Below, one piece after another: positions 51,814 through 60,363 of a DNA stretch of 64,000 nt (within the stretch, counting starts at the first letter, position 1; every line of letters begins with the position of its first letter). The notes beneath the pieces were generated by a model. The model was not told where the DNA came from and searched no databases. It saw only the letters and a program-made list of their open reading frames with translations. The stretch is taken from contig JAEKKV010000018.1 of assembly GCA_019510185.1 (NCBI GenBank), forward strand, positions 1 to 64,000. Reading direction: 5' to 3'. The stretch is from Verrucomicrobiota bacterium. Its GTDB lineage: Bacteria; Verrucomicrobiota; Verrucomicrobiia; Opitutales; Opitutaceae. The position numbers and the translations under genes were made by a program.

Positions 51814-52512
51814 TCAGGGGTTCTTGAGCTCGGCAAGCAGGGCGCGGGTGGCGTCGGCGGGATTGGCGGCCTTGAGAATGGGGCGGCCGACCACGATGTA
51901 ACTGGAGCCGGCGCGGGCGGCGTCGGCGGGCGTCATGATACGCTTCTGATCGTCGCCGCCGGCCTCGCCCGCGGGACGGATGCCGGGGGTGACCAGTTGC
52001 ACACCGGCGGGAAGTTGCGAGCGGAGCAGGGCGACCTCCAGCGGCGAGCACACCAGGCCGTTGAGGCCGGCGTCAACGGCCAGCCGGCCGAGGCGGGAGA
52101 CCTGCGTTTCCGGGGCGACGCCCACGCCGATTTCGGAAAGACCGATGGCGTCCATGGAAGTGAGCACGGTCACGCCGAGCAGGAGCAGGTCGGGTTTCGT
52201 CTGCTGCTGGGCTTTGCGCGCGCAGGCCATCATCTCGCGACCGCCGGCGGTGTGCAGTGTGAGCATGCCGATGGGCAGGGGGGCGAGGGATTCGACGGCC
52301 TTGGCGACGGTGTTGGGGATGTCGTGCAGCTTGAGATCGAGGAAGATGTTGAAGCCTTCGTCGGCAACGGCGCGCACGTAGTCGGGTCCGTAGGCGGTGA
52401 ACATCTGCAGGCCGATTTTCACCCAGCGCAGCTCGCCGCGCAACTGGCGGAGGATGGGCGCGGCTTCTTCGCGCGTGGGAACGTCGAGGGCAAGAATGAG
52501 ATCGCAGGCCAT
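51814..52512 (-). CDS. pyrF: Orotidine 5'-phosphate decarboxylase
   Basis: The 232-residue type I OMP decarboxylase, last step of UMP synthesis. Active-site DLKLHDIPNT gives Asp59, Lys61 and Asp64; Lys32 (WVKIGLQMF), the phosphate loop TPGIRPAG and IVVGRPI are present. It is the first gene of a minus-strand series pyrF-ispD-ispF-oppABC and further. Upstream lies the second CGCTAAT array, shared with the divergent ispE. Confidence 0.97.
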   Translation of the reverse strand: MACDLILALDVPTREEAAPILRQLRGELRWVKIGLQMFTAYGPDYVRAVADEGFNIFLDLKLHDIPNTVAKAVESLAPLPIGMLTLHTAGGREMMACARKAQQQTKPDLLLLGVTVLTSMDAIGLSEIGVGVAPETQVSRLGRLAVDAGLNGLVCSPLEVALLRSQLPAGVQLVTPGIRPAGEAGGDDQKRIMTPADAARAGSSYIVVGRPILKAANPADATRALLAELKNP

Positions 52513-52522
52513 GGTCTTGGGA

Positions 52523-52601
52523 CGCTAATCCACGCTAATTTGCGCCAATCGGAAGAAAATTCGTTCGGCTTAAAATTAGCGTTCAGTGCCGGACATTAGT
52601 G
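52523..52601. repeat. Second CGCTAAT palindromic array (partly degenerate)
   Basis: Left units CGCTAAT (52523), CGCTAAT (52533) and CGCCAAT (52543) repeat every 10 bp. Right units ATTAGCG (52575) and ATTAGTG (52595) lie 20 bp apart in inverted orientation, with a degraded unit between them. It occupies the pyrF/ispE divergent gap and is the same family as the array at 7534. Confidence 0.8.
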
Positions 52602-52615
52602 GCTTTAGTGCCGGC

Positions 52616-53494
52616 GTGAGCATCGTCGTCTTCAGTCCCGCGAAACTAAACCTGTTTCTCGCCATCACCGGCCGGAGAGCCGACGGGTTTCACGATCTCG
52701 TGTCGGTCGCGGCGCCGGTCGGCTTTGGGGACACGCTGAAAATCGAGCCGGTGGCGGAGGGGTTTTCCCTGCGATGCGACGAGCCGGCGCTGGAGATTGA
52801 CGAGACCAACCTCGTCCTCCGCGCCGCCCGCGCCTTCGCGAAGGCGTCGGGCTGGACCGGCGGCGCGAACTTCACGTTGGAGAAGCGGATTCCGATGGGC
52901 GCGGGTTTGGGCGGGGGCAGCAGCAACGCCGCCGCCGTGCTCCTCGGAATGAACCGGCTCGCCGGTCATCCGCTCGACGCCGCGCGCCTGGAAGAACTGG
53001 CGGCGCAACTGGGATCCGATTGCGTCCTCTTCCTGCGGGACGGCCCGGTGGTCATGCGCGGACGCGGCGAATGCGTGGAGCCGCTCCCGCCGGCGGCGGC
53101 GGCCCGGCTGAGAGGCCGGCGTGTGCTCATCTTCAAACCCAGTTTCTCCATCAGCACGGTGTGGGCCTATCGTCAGCTCGCCGCCGGCGCACCCGCCTCC
53201 TACCTGCCGGCGGCCGAAGCCGAGGCCCGGTTGGCGGCTTGGCTGGCGGGGGATTCGACGGCCGAGGCGCTTTTGCTCAACACCATGGAGCCTCCCGCGT
53301 TCACCAAATACCTGGCGCTTCCCGTCCTGCTCGACGTGCTGCGCGCCCGTTTCGGGCTGGCGCCGCGCATGAGCGGAAGCGGCAGCGCCTGCTTCGCCTT
53401 GCTGGCGGAGGATGCCGCCATCGGGGAGATCACCGCTTGTATCCGCGAGCATTGGGGCCGGGACGTTTTCGTGGTGGAAACGCGTTTCGCCTGA
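52616..53494 (+). CDS. ispE: 4-diphosphocytidyl-2-C-methyl-D-erythritol kinase
   Basis: The 292-residue GHMP kinase of the MEP pathway phosphorylates CDP-ME at the 2-hydroxyl. It has FSPAKLNLFLAITGRRADGFHDL with the conserved Lys and Asp, the ATP loop PMGAGLGGGSSNAAAVLLGMN, and GSDCVLFL plus LAPRMSGSGSACFALL near the C-terminus. The start GTG 52616 gives the usual N-terminus; a GTG at 52586 lies within the repeat. The gene is divergent from pyrF. Confidence 0.96.
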   Translation: MSIVVFSPAKLNLFLAITGRRADGFHDLVSVAAPVGFGDTLKIEPVAEGFSLRCDEPALEIDETNLVLRAARAFAKASGWTGGANFTLEKRIPMGAGLGGGSSNAAAVLLGMNRLAGHPLDAARLEELAAQLGSDCVLFLRDGPVVMRGRGECVEPLPPAAAARLRGRRVLIFKPSFSISTVWAYRQLAAGAPASYLPAAEAEARLAAWLAGDSTAEALLLNTMEPPAFTKYLALPVLLDVLRARFGLAPRMSGSGSACFALLAEDAAIGEITACIREHWGRDVFVVETRFA

Positions 53495-53609
53495 TGTCTG
53501 CAAAAGTCGCAAGGGTTTCACAAAAGCGAGTTGACCCTGCGCGGTGCGCCGGCCGTTATCGAAGATCGCTGCCTGCTTCACCTCTACTCCTGGCTGGCGG
53601 CTCTCTTTA

Positions 53610-55379
53610 ATGCCCATGGAAGACCGCGGTAAGACCGAGACCATCGTGCAAGGCATCTCCGCCTCGCAGGGTATCGCGTATGGGCAGACGTTCCTCTACA
53701 TCCAGAGCGACCTTGAGGTGCCTTCCTACCAGGTCGAGCCGGCCAAACGCGTCGAGGAGATCGCGCGTTTCGACCATGCGATTCTTATCACGCGGCAGCA
53801 GATCCAGAAGATCATGGCCGAGGTGGATAAAAATTTGGGCGCGGACGAAGCCCGCATCTTCGACGCGCACTTGCTGGTGCTCGAGGACCAGGCGCTGATT
53901 TCCGAGACGATCCGCGAATTCGAAACCACCGGCTACAACGTCGAGACCTGCTTCAACCGCGTTTCGCAGCGCTACATCAAGGCCTTCTCCGAAATCGACG
54001 ACGAGTACCTGCGGGAACGCGCGGGCGACATCCGCGACGTGGCGCAGCGCGTCTTGCAAAATTTGCTCGGCCAGACCGGGCAGAGCCTGAGCCAGCTGGT
54101 GGAAAAACGGGTGATCGTGGCCAACGACATCTCGCCTTCCGACACGGCCGGGATCGACAGTTCGCAGGCGCTGGCGATCGTCACCGACTCCGGTAGCAAG
54201 ACCAGTCACGCGGTCATCGTGGCCCGCTCAATGCAGGTGCCTGCGGTCGTGGGCGTGCGCGACCTGACCTCGCAGGTCAAACCCGGGGACTGGGCGCTCG
54301 TGGATGGTTACGAAGGCATCGTTATTCTGAACCCGTCGGAGCACACGCTCTTCCGTTACGGCAAGATCCAGCGGCGGAAAAAAGGATTTGAGCAACGCCT
54401 GCTTGAGGCGAATCGCCAGCCGGCCGTCACACTCGACGGCGTCGCCGTCACCATCCGGGCAAACATCGAGAAGGTGGACGAGGTCGCGTTGGTGAAGGAA
54501 TTTCTGGCCGAAGGCGTGGGGCTTTTTCGCACCGAGTATCTTTACCTGAGCGCCAACCGCATCCCGTCGGAGCAGGAGCAATACGTCGCCTACAAAAGCG
54601 TGGTGACGGCGCTGGCACCCGCGCCGGTGGTGATCCGCACGCTCGATTTGGGCGGCGACAAGCCCATGGCCGGCACCGCGCACCTGTTTCCCAAGGAGGA
54701 CAATCCCTTCCTCGGCTACCGCGCCATCCGTTTCTGTCTCGATCACCCCGACATTTTCAAGGACCAGCTCCGGGCCGTGCTGCGTGCCAGCGCCCACGGG
54801 CTCGTCCACCTGATGTACCCGATGATCAGCGGCCGCGAGGAACTTGCCCGCGCCAACGCGGTGCTCGACGAGTGCAAGGCCGAGCTGACGGCGAAGGGCA
54901 TCCCCTTCGACAAAAATTTGATGGTCGGCTCAATGATCGAGATTCCGAGCGCGGCGGTGACCGCGGACCTGCTCGCGCAAGACTGCGATTTCTTCAGCAT
55001 CGGCACCAACGACCTCATCCAATACCTGCTGGCGATCGACCGGGTGAACGATCGCATCGCCCACCTTTACGAGCCGACGCATCCCGCCGTGGTGCGCACG
55101 TTGAAAAACGTGATCGACCAGGCGCACAAGCAGAAGATCAAGGTGAGCGTGTGCGGTGAGATGGCGGGCGACGCGGTTTACGCGCCCTTACTGCTTGGCC
55201 TGGGCGTGGACGAATTGAGCATGACTCCGCCGCTCGTGCCCGCGGTGAAATACCTGCTGCGTTCGATGACGATGGTCGATGCCAAGAAACTGGCGCAGGA
55301 AGCGCTGGAGTTGAACTCGGCCAAAGATATTTACGCGCTCTGCCTCCGCTTCTACAGCGAGCGCGTGAAGGTGGAATAA
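53610..55379 (+). CDS. ptsI: PTS enzyme I (phosphoenolpyruvate-protein phosphotransferase)
   Basis: The 589-residue protein (ATG 53610) has an N-terminal HPr-interacting helical domain, a phospho-His domain with His200 (SGSKTSHAVIVARSMQVPAVVG) and a PEP-binding barrel: GVGLFRTEYLYL, RTLDLGGDKP, NPFLGYRAIRFCL, GSMIEIPSAA, FFSIGTNDLIQYLLAIDRVN and the proton-donating Cys in VSVCGEMAGD. It moves phosphate from PEP to HPr. No GAF domain is present, so it is the PtsI type and not PtsP. No HPr or enzyme II gene is adjacent. It lies 115 bp after ispE on the same strand. Confidence 0.95.
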   Translation: MPMEDRGKTETIVQGISASQGIAYGQTFLYIQSDLEVPSYQVEPAKRVEEIARFDHAILITRQQIQKIMAEVDKNLGADEARIFDAHLLVLEDQALISETIREFETTGYNVETCFNRVSQRYIKAFSEIDDEYLRERAGDIRDVAQRVLQNLLGQTGQSLSQLVEKRVIVANDISPSDTAGIDSSQALAIVTDSGSKTSHAVIVARSMQVPAVVGVRDLTSQVKPGDWALVDGYEGIVILNPSEHTLFRYGKIQRRKKGFEQRLLEANRQPAVTLDGVAVTIRANIEKVDEVALVKEFLAEGVGLFRTEYLYLSANRIPSEQEQYVAYKSVVTALAPAPVVIRTLDLGGDKPMAGTAHLFPKEDNPFLGYRAIRFCLDHPDIFKDQLRAVLRASAHGLVHLMYPMISGREELARANAVLDECKAELTAKGIPFDKNLMVGSMIEIPSAAVTADLLAQDCDFFSIGTNDLIQYLLAIDRVNDRIAHLYEPTHPAVVRTLKNVIDQAHKQKIKVSVCGEMAGDAVYAPLLLGLGVDELSMTPPLVPAVKYLLRSMTMVDAKKLAQEALELNSAKDIYALCLRFYSERVKVE

Positions 55380-55412
55380 ACCGGTTTCGGAAAATCCCGG
55401 AATCGTGGCGAA

Positions 55413-57959
55413 CTATCGGGTGAACGTCGCTTTCACCCGTTTCGATATCAGCATGTACGGGATCCAGATGGCCGCCGGCAGGATCGCTTGGGCGATTTGA
55501 GGAGGGGGCGGGGATTTTCCCGCGGTCGTGGCGACCTTGATGAGATGATGGCAGGCCCAGTCGTCGAAGCCGAGGAAGAGCACGCTGAAACCCAGCATGG
55601 CGATGGTGGTGGCGGGGAACAGGCGCTTGCGTCCGTAAAACAGGATCAACATCAGCACGCTTCCGACGATCAAGATGAGGTTGCCGATCACCTCGGTCAC
55701 GATGAGCGGGCCGAGCGCGCTTTGATAACCGGCGTTCCCCGGCGTTGTCATCGCGTCCCAGGTGTCTTGATGAAACGAGGCGTTCATCACGGTGTAGCTT
55801 TGGACGATCAGTATCAGCGGACGAATGGTCACCCCGATGCCTACGAGGACGAGCCAGCCGCCCAAGCCGGCGAGGTTGGAGTCGGGCGTCAGTTCCGGAG
55901 GGGAGGCGGGCTGATGACGGATCACGCGCACAGCGACGAGCGTCGCCACCGTCAGTGTCACGAGGGCGACGAGCGTGAGCATCCAGTTGAGGCGAAAATC
56001 CGGCGGTGGCGGCGCGGCGGCGGGAACGACATCGTGGTGAGTGAGCGTGTAGCCAAGGGAATCGCGGTAATGATTGATCGTTTCCACATGGTGGGGCACT
56101 TGATCCACCGGCACGTAGTCGGCCAGGGATTCCCACGTATAGTTCATCACCACGACCTTGCCCTCCCCGGAGATGCCCGCGCTGGCGCGGAAGGCTCCGT
56201 CTTCGGTGACGTTGTGATCGGGCGTGACGGTCCAGGTTTTCGGAAGGTTGACCGTGGTGGTGAGTTTGACGTTCACCGGATGCTCGACGGCGAGCGGCAT
56301 GGAGCGGACGGTCGTGTGCGGACGCACCGCGTAGTCGGCGACGGGCTTCGGATAGAACTCGGCTTTGACGCCTTTGTTGTCGGTCTGTTTTTCCCACAGT
56401 TTCGGGACGGAGTATTCCTCCTCGACGGTGACGACGTTGTGGTGCGTCTCTTCGCTCCAGGAAACGGGCTTCGTGAGGGTGAGTCCGGGATAGGCGGAGG
56501 CGTAATAATTGACGTAGTCCTTGCCGATCTGTTCGGGCGTGGTTTCGAGGAAATAATCGCGGGTGGAGTCGGCACTCGTGCCGGTGTAGCGGGTCGTCAC
56601 ATGAAAGTGCGCGGGTTGGTCGAACGCGGTGACGTTGAAGGTCTCATCGATGACCATGGACCGGCGCGCTCCGGCCGGGATTTCGATGGGAGTGAGCGCG
56701 GTTTCGCCGGGCTTGATCACCAGCGCCCGCTGGTAGTCGGGCAAGCCGCGCCAGCCGAGGTCGCCTTGCTGGTGGGTGCGGGTGGGGTCGTACCATCCGT
56801 AGCCGCCGCCCGGACGGGGAATGCACGCGATCACATGGTCGAAATCGTTGGGAGAAGGGAGCCAGGCGTCGATCTTGCCGCGATAATCGGTGTTGAGCAG
56901 CGCGGGCCAGGCGGTGAGGCCCGCCGCCCGCATGAGGGTGCAGAAGAGCAGCGCCTTGTCCTTGCAGTCGCCAAACCGCCGGGCGAGCACCTCGGCCGGC
57001 GGCGTGGGTCGATAGGAGCCGGTGCCGAGTTCCATGCCCAGGTACCGCACTTCCTGCTGCACGAACTGGAGCAGGGCGATGGTGCGATCGTTGTCCGTGG
57101 TCAGACCGCGGGTGAGCGCGGCGGCTCTTTCCTTGATCGTGGCGTCGGGATCCGAACTCGCGGCGTAGAGCGGCAGGGCCCAGGCGACCACATCGGCCCA
57201 GTGGGAATATTCGGTGAATTGGATGTAGGGATACGCATCAAACCAGGCGGGCGTGCCTTTCTCCGATTCGATGGGCGTGAGGTCGTGTCCTTCCCAGGTC
57301 AGGACGTCGGTGGCACCGTGGTGTTCGACGGTGGCCGCGAGCGGCACCTTGCCCACGGCCTGATGCAGCAGGGGGCGGTCTGCCGGCACGAGGATCCGAA
57401 GACGCTGGTGGCGCACGGGCACGGACCATCCGGCCGAAGAGCTGTCAAGGTAGCGACCGCCGAAGACGGGGTTCCAGCCGCGGCGGGTGAAGGCGTAGTC
57501 CACGACATCGCCTACGCGAACATCGTCGAGCAGCACGAGCGCGGTGAGTTCGCCGTTGAGCATGTGCCGGTCGAGGTCGCGCTCCTGCTGGATGGTTTTG
57601 ACGAGATCGGCCTTGAGCCGTTCCTGGACCACTCCTTCGCGGATCACCCGCAGGTGATGCAACGTGAGCTGCTCATAGGCCGGATCGTAGTTCCAGCTCA
57701 GGCGTGCGCCCGACTGGAGCGAACCAGCGGACGTGATGCGATAGACCGTGTGAAAATAGGCGGATTGCTCCGGCACGTTCAACTGCCGGTCGAGGAGCAG
57801 GTAATCGTAACCGTAGCTGACTTCAGCGGGAGGAGTGGGGGTGAGCGGAGGCGTTTCCGAATCGACAATCCAGTCGGGCGGTGACGCGAGAAGGACGGCG
57901 GCGCCGGCGAGGGCGCGAGCACCCGAGGCCAGGGTAAGAAACAGAAGGAACAAGCGCAT
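55413..57959 (-). CDS. DUF3857/transglutaminase-like membrane protein with DUF2569 tail
   Basis: The 848-residue protein has a signal peptide, a DUF3857 domain (about 60-240), a transglutaminase-like domain (about 270-400) with Cys in RRFGDCKDKALLFC, His in NDFDHVIAC and Asp in YGWYDPTRTH, and a long beta-rich region. A membrane helix lies near 662-680, and a C-terminal four-helix region (about 705-840, LGGWLVLVGIGVTIRPLIL) resembles DUF2569. A catalytic Cys-His-Asp triad is present, so peptidase or amide-transfer activity in the periplasm is possible. Such proteins are common in Bacteroidota and Verrucomicrobiota without a fixed role. Confidence 0.86.
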   Translation of the reverse strand: MRLFLLFLTLASGARALAGAAVLLASPPDWIVDSETPPLTPTPPAEVSYGYDYLLLDRQLNVPEQSAYFHTVYRITSAGSLQSGARLSWNYDPAYEQLTLHHLRVIREGVVQERLKADLVKTIQQERDLDRHMLNGELTALVLLDDVRVGDVVDYAFTRRGWNPVFGGRYLDSSSAGWSVPVRHQRLRILVPADRPLLHQAVGKVPLAATVEHHGATDVLTWEGHDLTPIESEKGTPAWFDAYPYIQFTEYSHWADVVAWALPLYAASSDPDATIKERAAALTRGLTTDNDRTIALLQFVQQEVRYLGMELGTGSYRPTPPAEVLARRFGDCKDKALLFCTLMRAAGLTAWPALLNTDYRGKIDAWLPSPNDFDHVIACIPRPGGGYGWYDPTRTHQQGDLGWRGLPDYQRALVIKPGETALTPIEIPAGARRSMVIDETFNVTAFDQPAHFHVTTRYTGTSADSTRDYFLETTPEQIGKDYVNYYASAYPGLTLTKPVSWSEETHHNVVTVEEEYSVPKLWEKQTDNKGVKAEFYPKPVADYAVRPHTTVRSMPLAVEHPVNVKLTTTVNLPKTWTVTPDHNVTEDGAFRASAGISGEGKVVVMNYTWESLADYVPVDQVPHHVETINHYRDSLGYTLTHHDVVPAAAPPPPDFRLNWMLTLVALVTLTVATLVAVRVIRHQPASPPELTPDSNLAGLGGWLVLVGIGVTIRPLILIVQSYTVMNASFHQDTWDAMTTPGNAGYQSALGPLIVTEVIGNLILIVGSVLMLILFYGRKRLFPATTIAMLGFSVLFLGFDDWACHHLIKVATTAGKSPPPPQIAQAILPAAIWIPYMLISKRVKATFTR

Positions 57960-58031
57960 GCTGGTGGCGGCAAGGGCACCAGCCCGGCATCAGTCGGGCA
58001 AACGCAAACTCAGGGCAGGCGGAAGATTAAT

Positions 58032-58925
58032 CTATTTCACCCGGGCGGTCATCGTCTGGGTCAGCTCGGTTAGAAACGCCGTGTCGCCGGGCAGGGAACG
58101 CAGGGCTTGGAGAGCGCGATCGGTCTGCTCCTGGGCCATGCGGCGAGCGTTTTCGATACCGTGGAGTTTCACATACGTGGTCTTGCCGGCTTGGGCGTCC
58201 TTGCCGGCGGTCTTGCCCAAGGTCGTGCTGTCGGCGGTGGCGTCGAGCACGTCGTCGATGATCTGAAACGCCAGCCCAAGATGCCGGCCGGCCGTGCGGA
58301 GCAAGCCGAGGTCGGATTCGCCGGCGCCTCCGATAAGTCCGCCGAAAACGAGCGAAGCCTCGATCATCGCGGCGGTTTTGTTGAGATGGATGAAATCGAG
58401 TTCGGCGGCGGTGGCGTCGGTTTTTTTCTCGGCGAGCAGGTCCTGCATTTGTCCGCCGATGAGGCGCGCGCTCCCGGCGGCGTCGGCGAGTTCGCGGACA
58501 AGGGCGGTGGTGAGGCGGGGATCGGCGGCGTAACGGGTCAGGAGCAGGAAGGCGTGGGTGAGGAGGGCGTCGCCGGCGAGCAGCGCGGTGGCTTCGTCGA
58601 ACTGCCGGTGGGCGGTGGGCCGGCCGCGACGCAGGTCGTCGTTGTCCATGCACGGCAAGTCGTCATGGATGAGCGAGTACGTGTGGACGCATTCGATGGC
58701 GACGGCGGCCGGCAGGGCTGGGTCGACGGCCGGGCCGGAGAACAGTTCGGCGGCGGAAAGCACGAGGACGGGACGCAGCCGTTTGCCGCCGGCCTGCAGG
58801 CTGTAGCGCATGGCTTCATGGATGCGCGCCGGGCCGGTTTCCGCGCCGCCATAAACAGGCACGAGTTCATCGAGGGCGCGTTCGATCCGGGTGATGCGTT
58901 GGTTTAATTTGGTTGTGAAGTCCAT
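58032..58925 (-). CDS. ispA: Short-chain polyprenyl diphosphate synthase (FPP/GGPP type)
   Basis: The 297-residue all-helical enzyme has two Asp-rich motifs: LIHDDLPCMDNDDLRRGRPTAH (first, with the two-residue insertion of type II FPP/bacterial GGPP synthases) and FQIIDDVLDATAD (second). KRLRPVL with the GGKR loop and GQMQDL are present. It extends DMAPP with IPP; chain length (C15 or C20) is not decided by sequence alone. It links to the ispD/ispF/ispE genes 6-8 kb away. The divergent DUF4013 gene starts 40 bp away. Confidence 0.93.
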   Translation of the reverse strand: MDFTTKLNQRITRIERALDELVPVYGGAETGPARIHEAMRYSLQAGGKRLRPVLVLSAAELFSGPAVDPALPAAVAIECVHTYSLIHDDLPCMDNDDLRRGRPTAHRQFDEATALLAGDALLTHAFLLLTRYAADPRLTTALVRELADAAGSARLIGGQMQDLLAEKKTDATAAELDFIHLNKTAAMIEASLVFGGLIGGAGESDLGLLRTAGRHLGLAFQIIDDVLDATADSTTLGKTAGKDAQAGKTTYVKLHGIENARRMAQEQTDRALQALRSLPGDTAFLTELTQTMTARVK

Positions 58926-58965
58926 CGGCGGGCAGCTACCTTTCGTAGAAAAATCGCCCCCCGCA

Positions 58966-59577
58966 ATGCCTTCCCTTGAGCAAGTTTGCAAACGCCTCTT
59001 TTCGAGTTCCGCCTGGTTCTTCAAAGCCATTGCCGGCGCCCTCTTGCTGGCGATCCCGGTCGTGCATTTTTTCGCCTTCGGTTATCTTTACGCCATGGTG
59101 GAGCAGGCCCGGCGCGGGGAGGACTTGGAATTTCCCGAGTGGGAGGACTGGCGCCGACTGTTTATCAACGGAATCCCGGCGTTCGTGATCTTTCTGGTTC
59201 TTGGCGTCGCGCCCATCCTGTGCGCCTGGGTATTAACCTACCCGTTGCGGCTCCTGCCGGTGAATTACGGGGTGTTTGTTTATTTGCCGCTGGTGCCGGC
59301 CTTGATGCTGGCGGGACCGCTCACGGCGGCCGGTATTTACCAATATCAAAAACGCGGGGAATACCGCGATGCGTTCCGTTTTTATGTGCTCATCGCCATG
59401 CTGCGCTCGAGCAAGGCCTACTTCTGGGTGCCGACTTTTGCGCTGATCGGGTTTCTCGCGGTTGGATGTCCCTTGATGACCTTCACGGTTTTCGTGGGGC
59501 TGGCGGCCAGCTGGACGTATTACGCCGCGTATTTCCGTTTCGTGGAAGAGTCTCGCAAAAGCTCGGCGCGTCCCTGA
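58966..59577 (+). CDS. DUF4013-type membrane protein
   Basis: The 203-residue inner-membrane protein has about five helices (roughly 18-42, 70-92, 100-125, 140-165, 168-190) and the DUF4013 pattern GYLYAMVEQARRGEDLEFPEWEDW followed by LFINGIPAFVIFLVL. Function unknown. The start at ATG 58966 lies 40 bp from the divergent prenyl synthase start. It begins a three-gene plus-strand set with 59641 and 60363. Confidence 0.75.
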   Translation: MPSLEQVCKRLFSSSAWFFKAIAGALLLAIPVVHFFAFGYLYAMVEQARRGEDLEFPEWEDWRRLFINGIPAFVIFLVLGVAPILCAWVLTYPLRLLPVNYGVFVYLPLVPALMLAGPLTAAGIYQYQKRGEYRDAFRFYVLIAMLRSSKAYFWVPTFALIGFLAVGCPLMTFTVFVGLAASWTYYAAYFRFVEESRKSSARP

Positions 59578-59640
59578 GATCAACGCCGGAACCCGCGGCC
59601 TTTCGCGACATCGAGAACCTTTGATTTTTCGCATACCAAC

Positions 59641-60363
59641 ATGGCTTCCTTAACCAAGACTGAACGTGCGTTGCAGGGTCCCGGCATTTTCGAAATCACA
59701 CTGGGTGTCGTCTTCAGTATCGCCCTCGGCGTGATTCTGTCGGCGCTCTACCTTATTTTCAAAACGGTCGAGACCGCCAAGGAAATGCCGAAGGAGCCGG
59801 TGATCGGCGCGGTGTATTTTCTGGAAGGCTCGTCGGCCTCCGGAAAGGCGCACCAATGGGGACGCAAACACCAGCTATTGGTCGACGGCGGAACGGCGGA
59901 TATCACGTTCACCGAGGATGAACTCAACGCCTGGATGGCGAGCGTGATGCCCAAGGCCGCCGTCAAGCCGCCCGCCGCCAAAGCGCCTGCCGGCAAGGCG
60001 GCTCCCGCCGCGCCCAAGACGGACGGCTCCACGGCGTTTGTGGTGCCGGATCAGCCCAATTTCCGCATCCGCGACGGCGTGCTGCAAGTGGGTGTGCCGG
60101 CGACGGTGAACGTCTTTGGCGCGAGCCTGCCGTTGATCGTGCAGACGCGCGGACACTTTGAACACGGCCAGGAGAGTTTTGTTTTCAAAGCAGACGAACT
60201 CTACATCGGCTCGCTCCCTGCGCATCGCATACCGGGCCTCACCGGTTGGATCACCCGGCGGGCGGTGGCGGAGCAGGATATCCCCGACGATCTGCGCGCC
60301 GCCTGGCGCAAGCTTTCGCTGGTGGCCGTCGAAGGCAACGTGCTGCACCTTTCATTGCCGTGA
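59641..60363 (+). CDS. Hypothetical single-span membrane protein
   Basis: The 240-residue protein has one membrane helix (about 19-41: LGVVFSIALGVILSALYLIF), then a soluble part containing TFTEDELNAWM, an Ala/Pro/Lys linker (about 107-130) and beta-rich segments (NFRIRDGVLQVGVPATVNVF, FVFKADELYIGSLPAH). It is probably anchored in the inner membrane with a periplasmic domain. I recognise no family. The stop overlaps the next start (TGATG), suggesting translational coupling. Confidence 0.6.
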   Translation: MASLTKTERALQGPGIFEITLGVVFSIALGVILSALYLIFKTVETAKEMPKEPVIGAVYFLEGSSASGKAHQWGRKHQLLVDGGTADITFTEDELNAWMASVMPKAAVKPPAAKAPAGKAAPAAPKTDGSTAFVVPDQPNFRIRDGVLQVGVPATVNVFGASLPLIVQTRGHFEHGQESFVFKADELYIGSLPAHRIPGLTGWITRRAVAEQDIPDDLRAAWRKLSLVAVEGNVLHLSLP

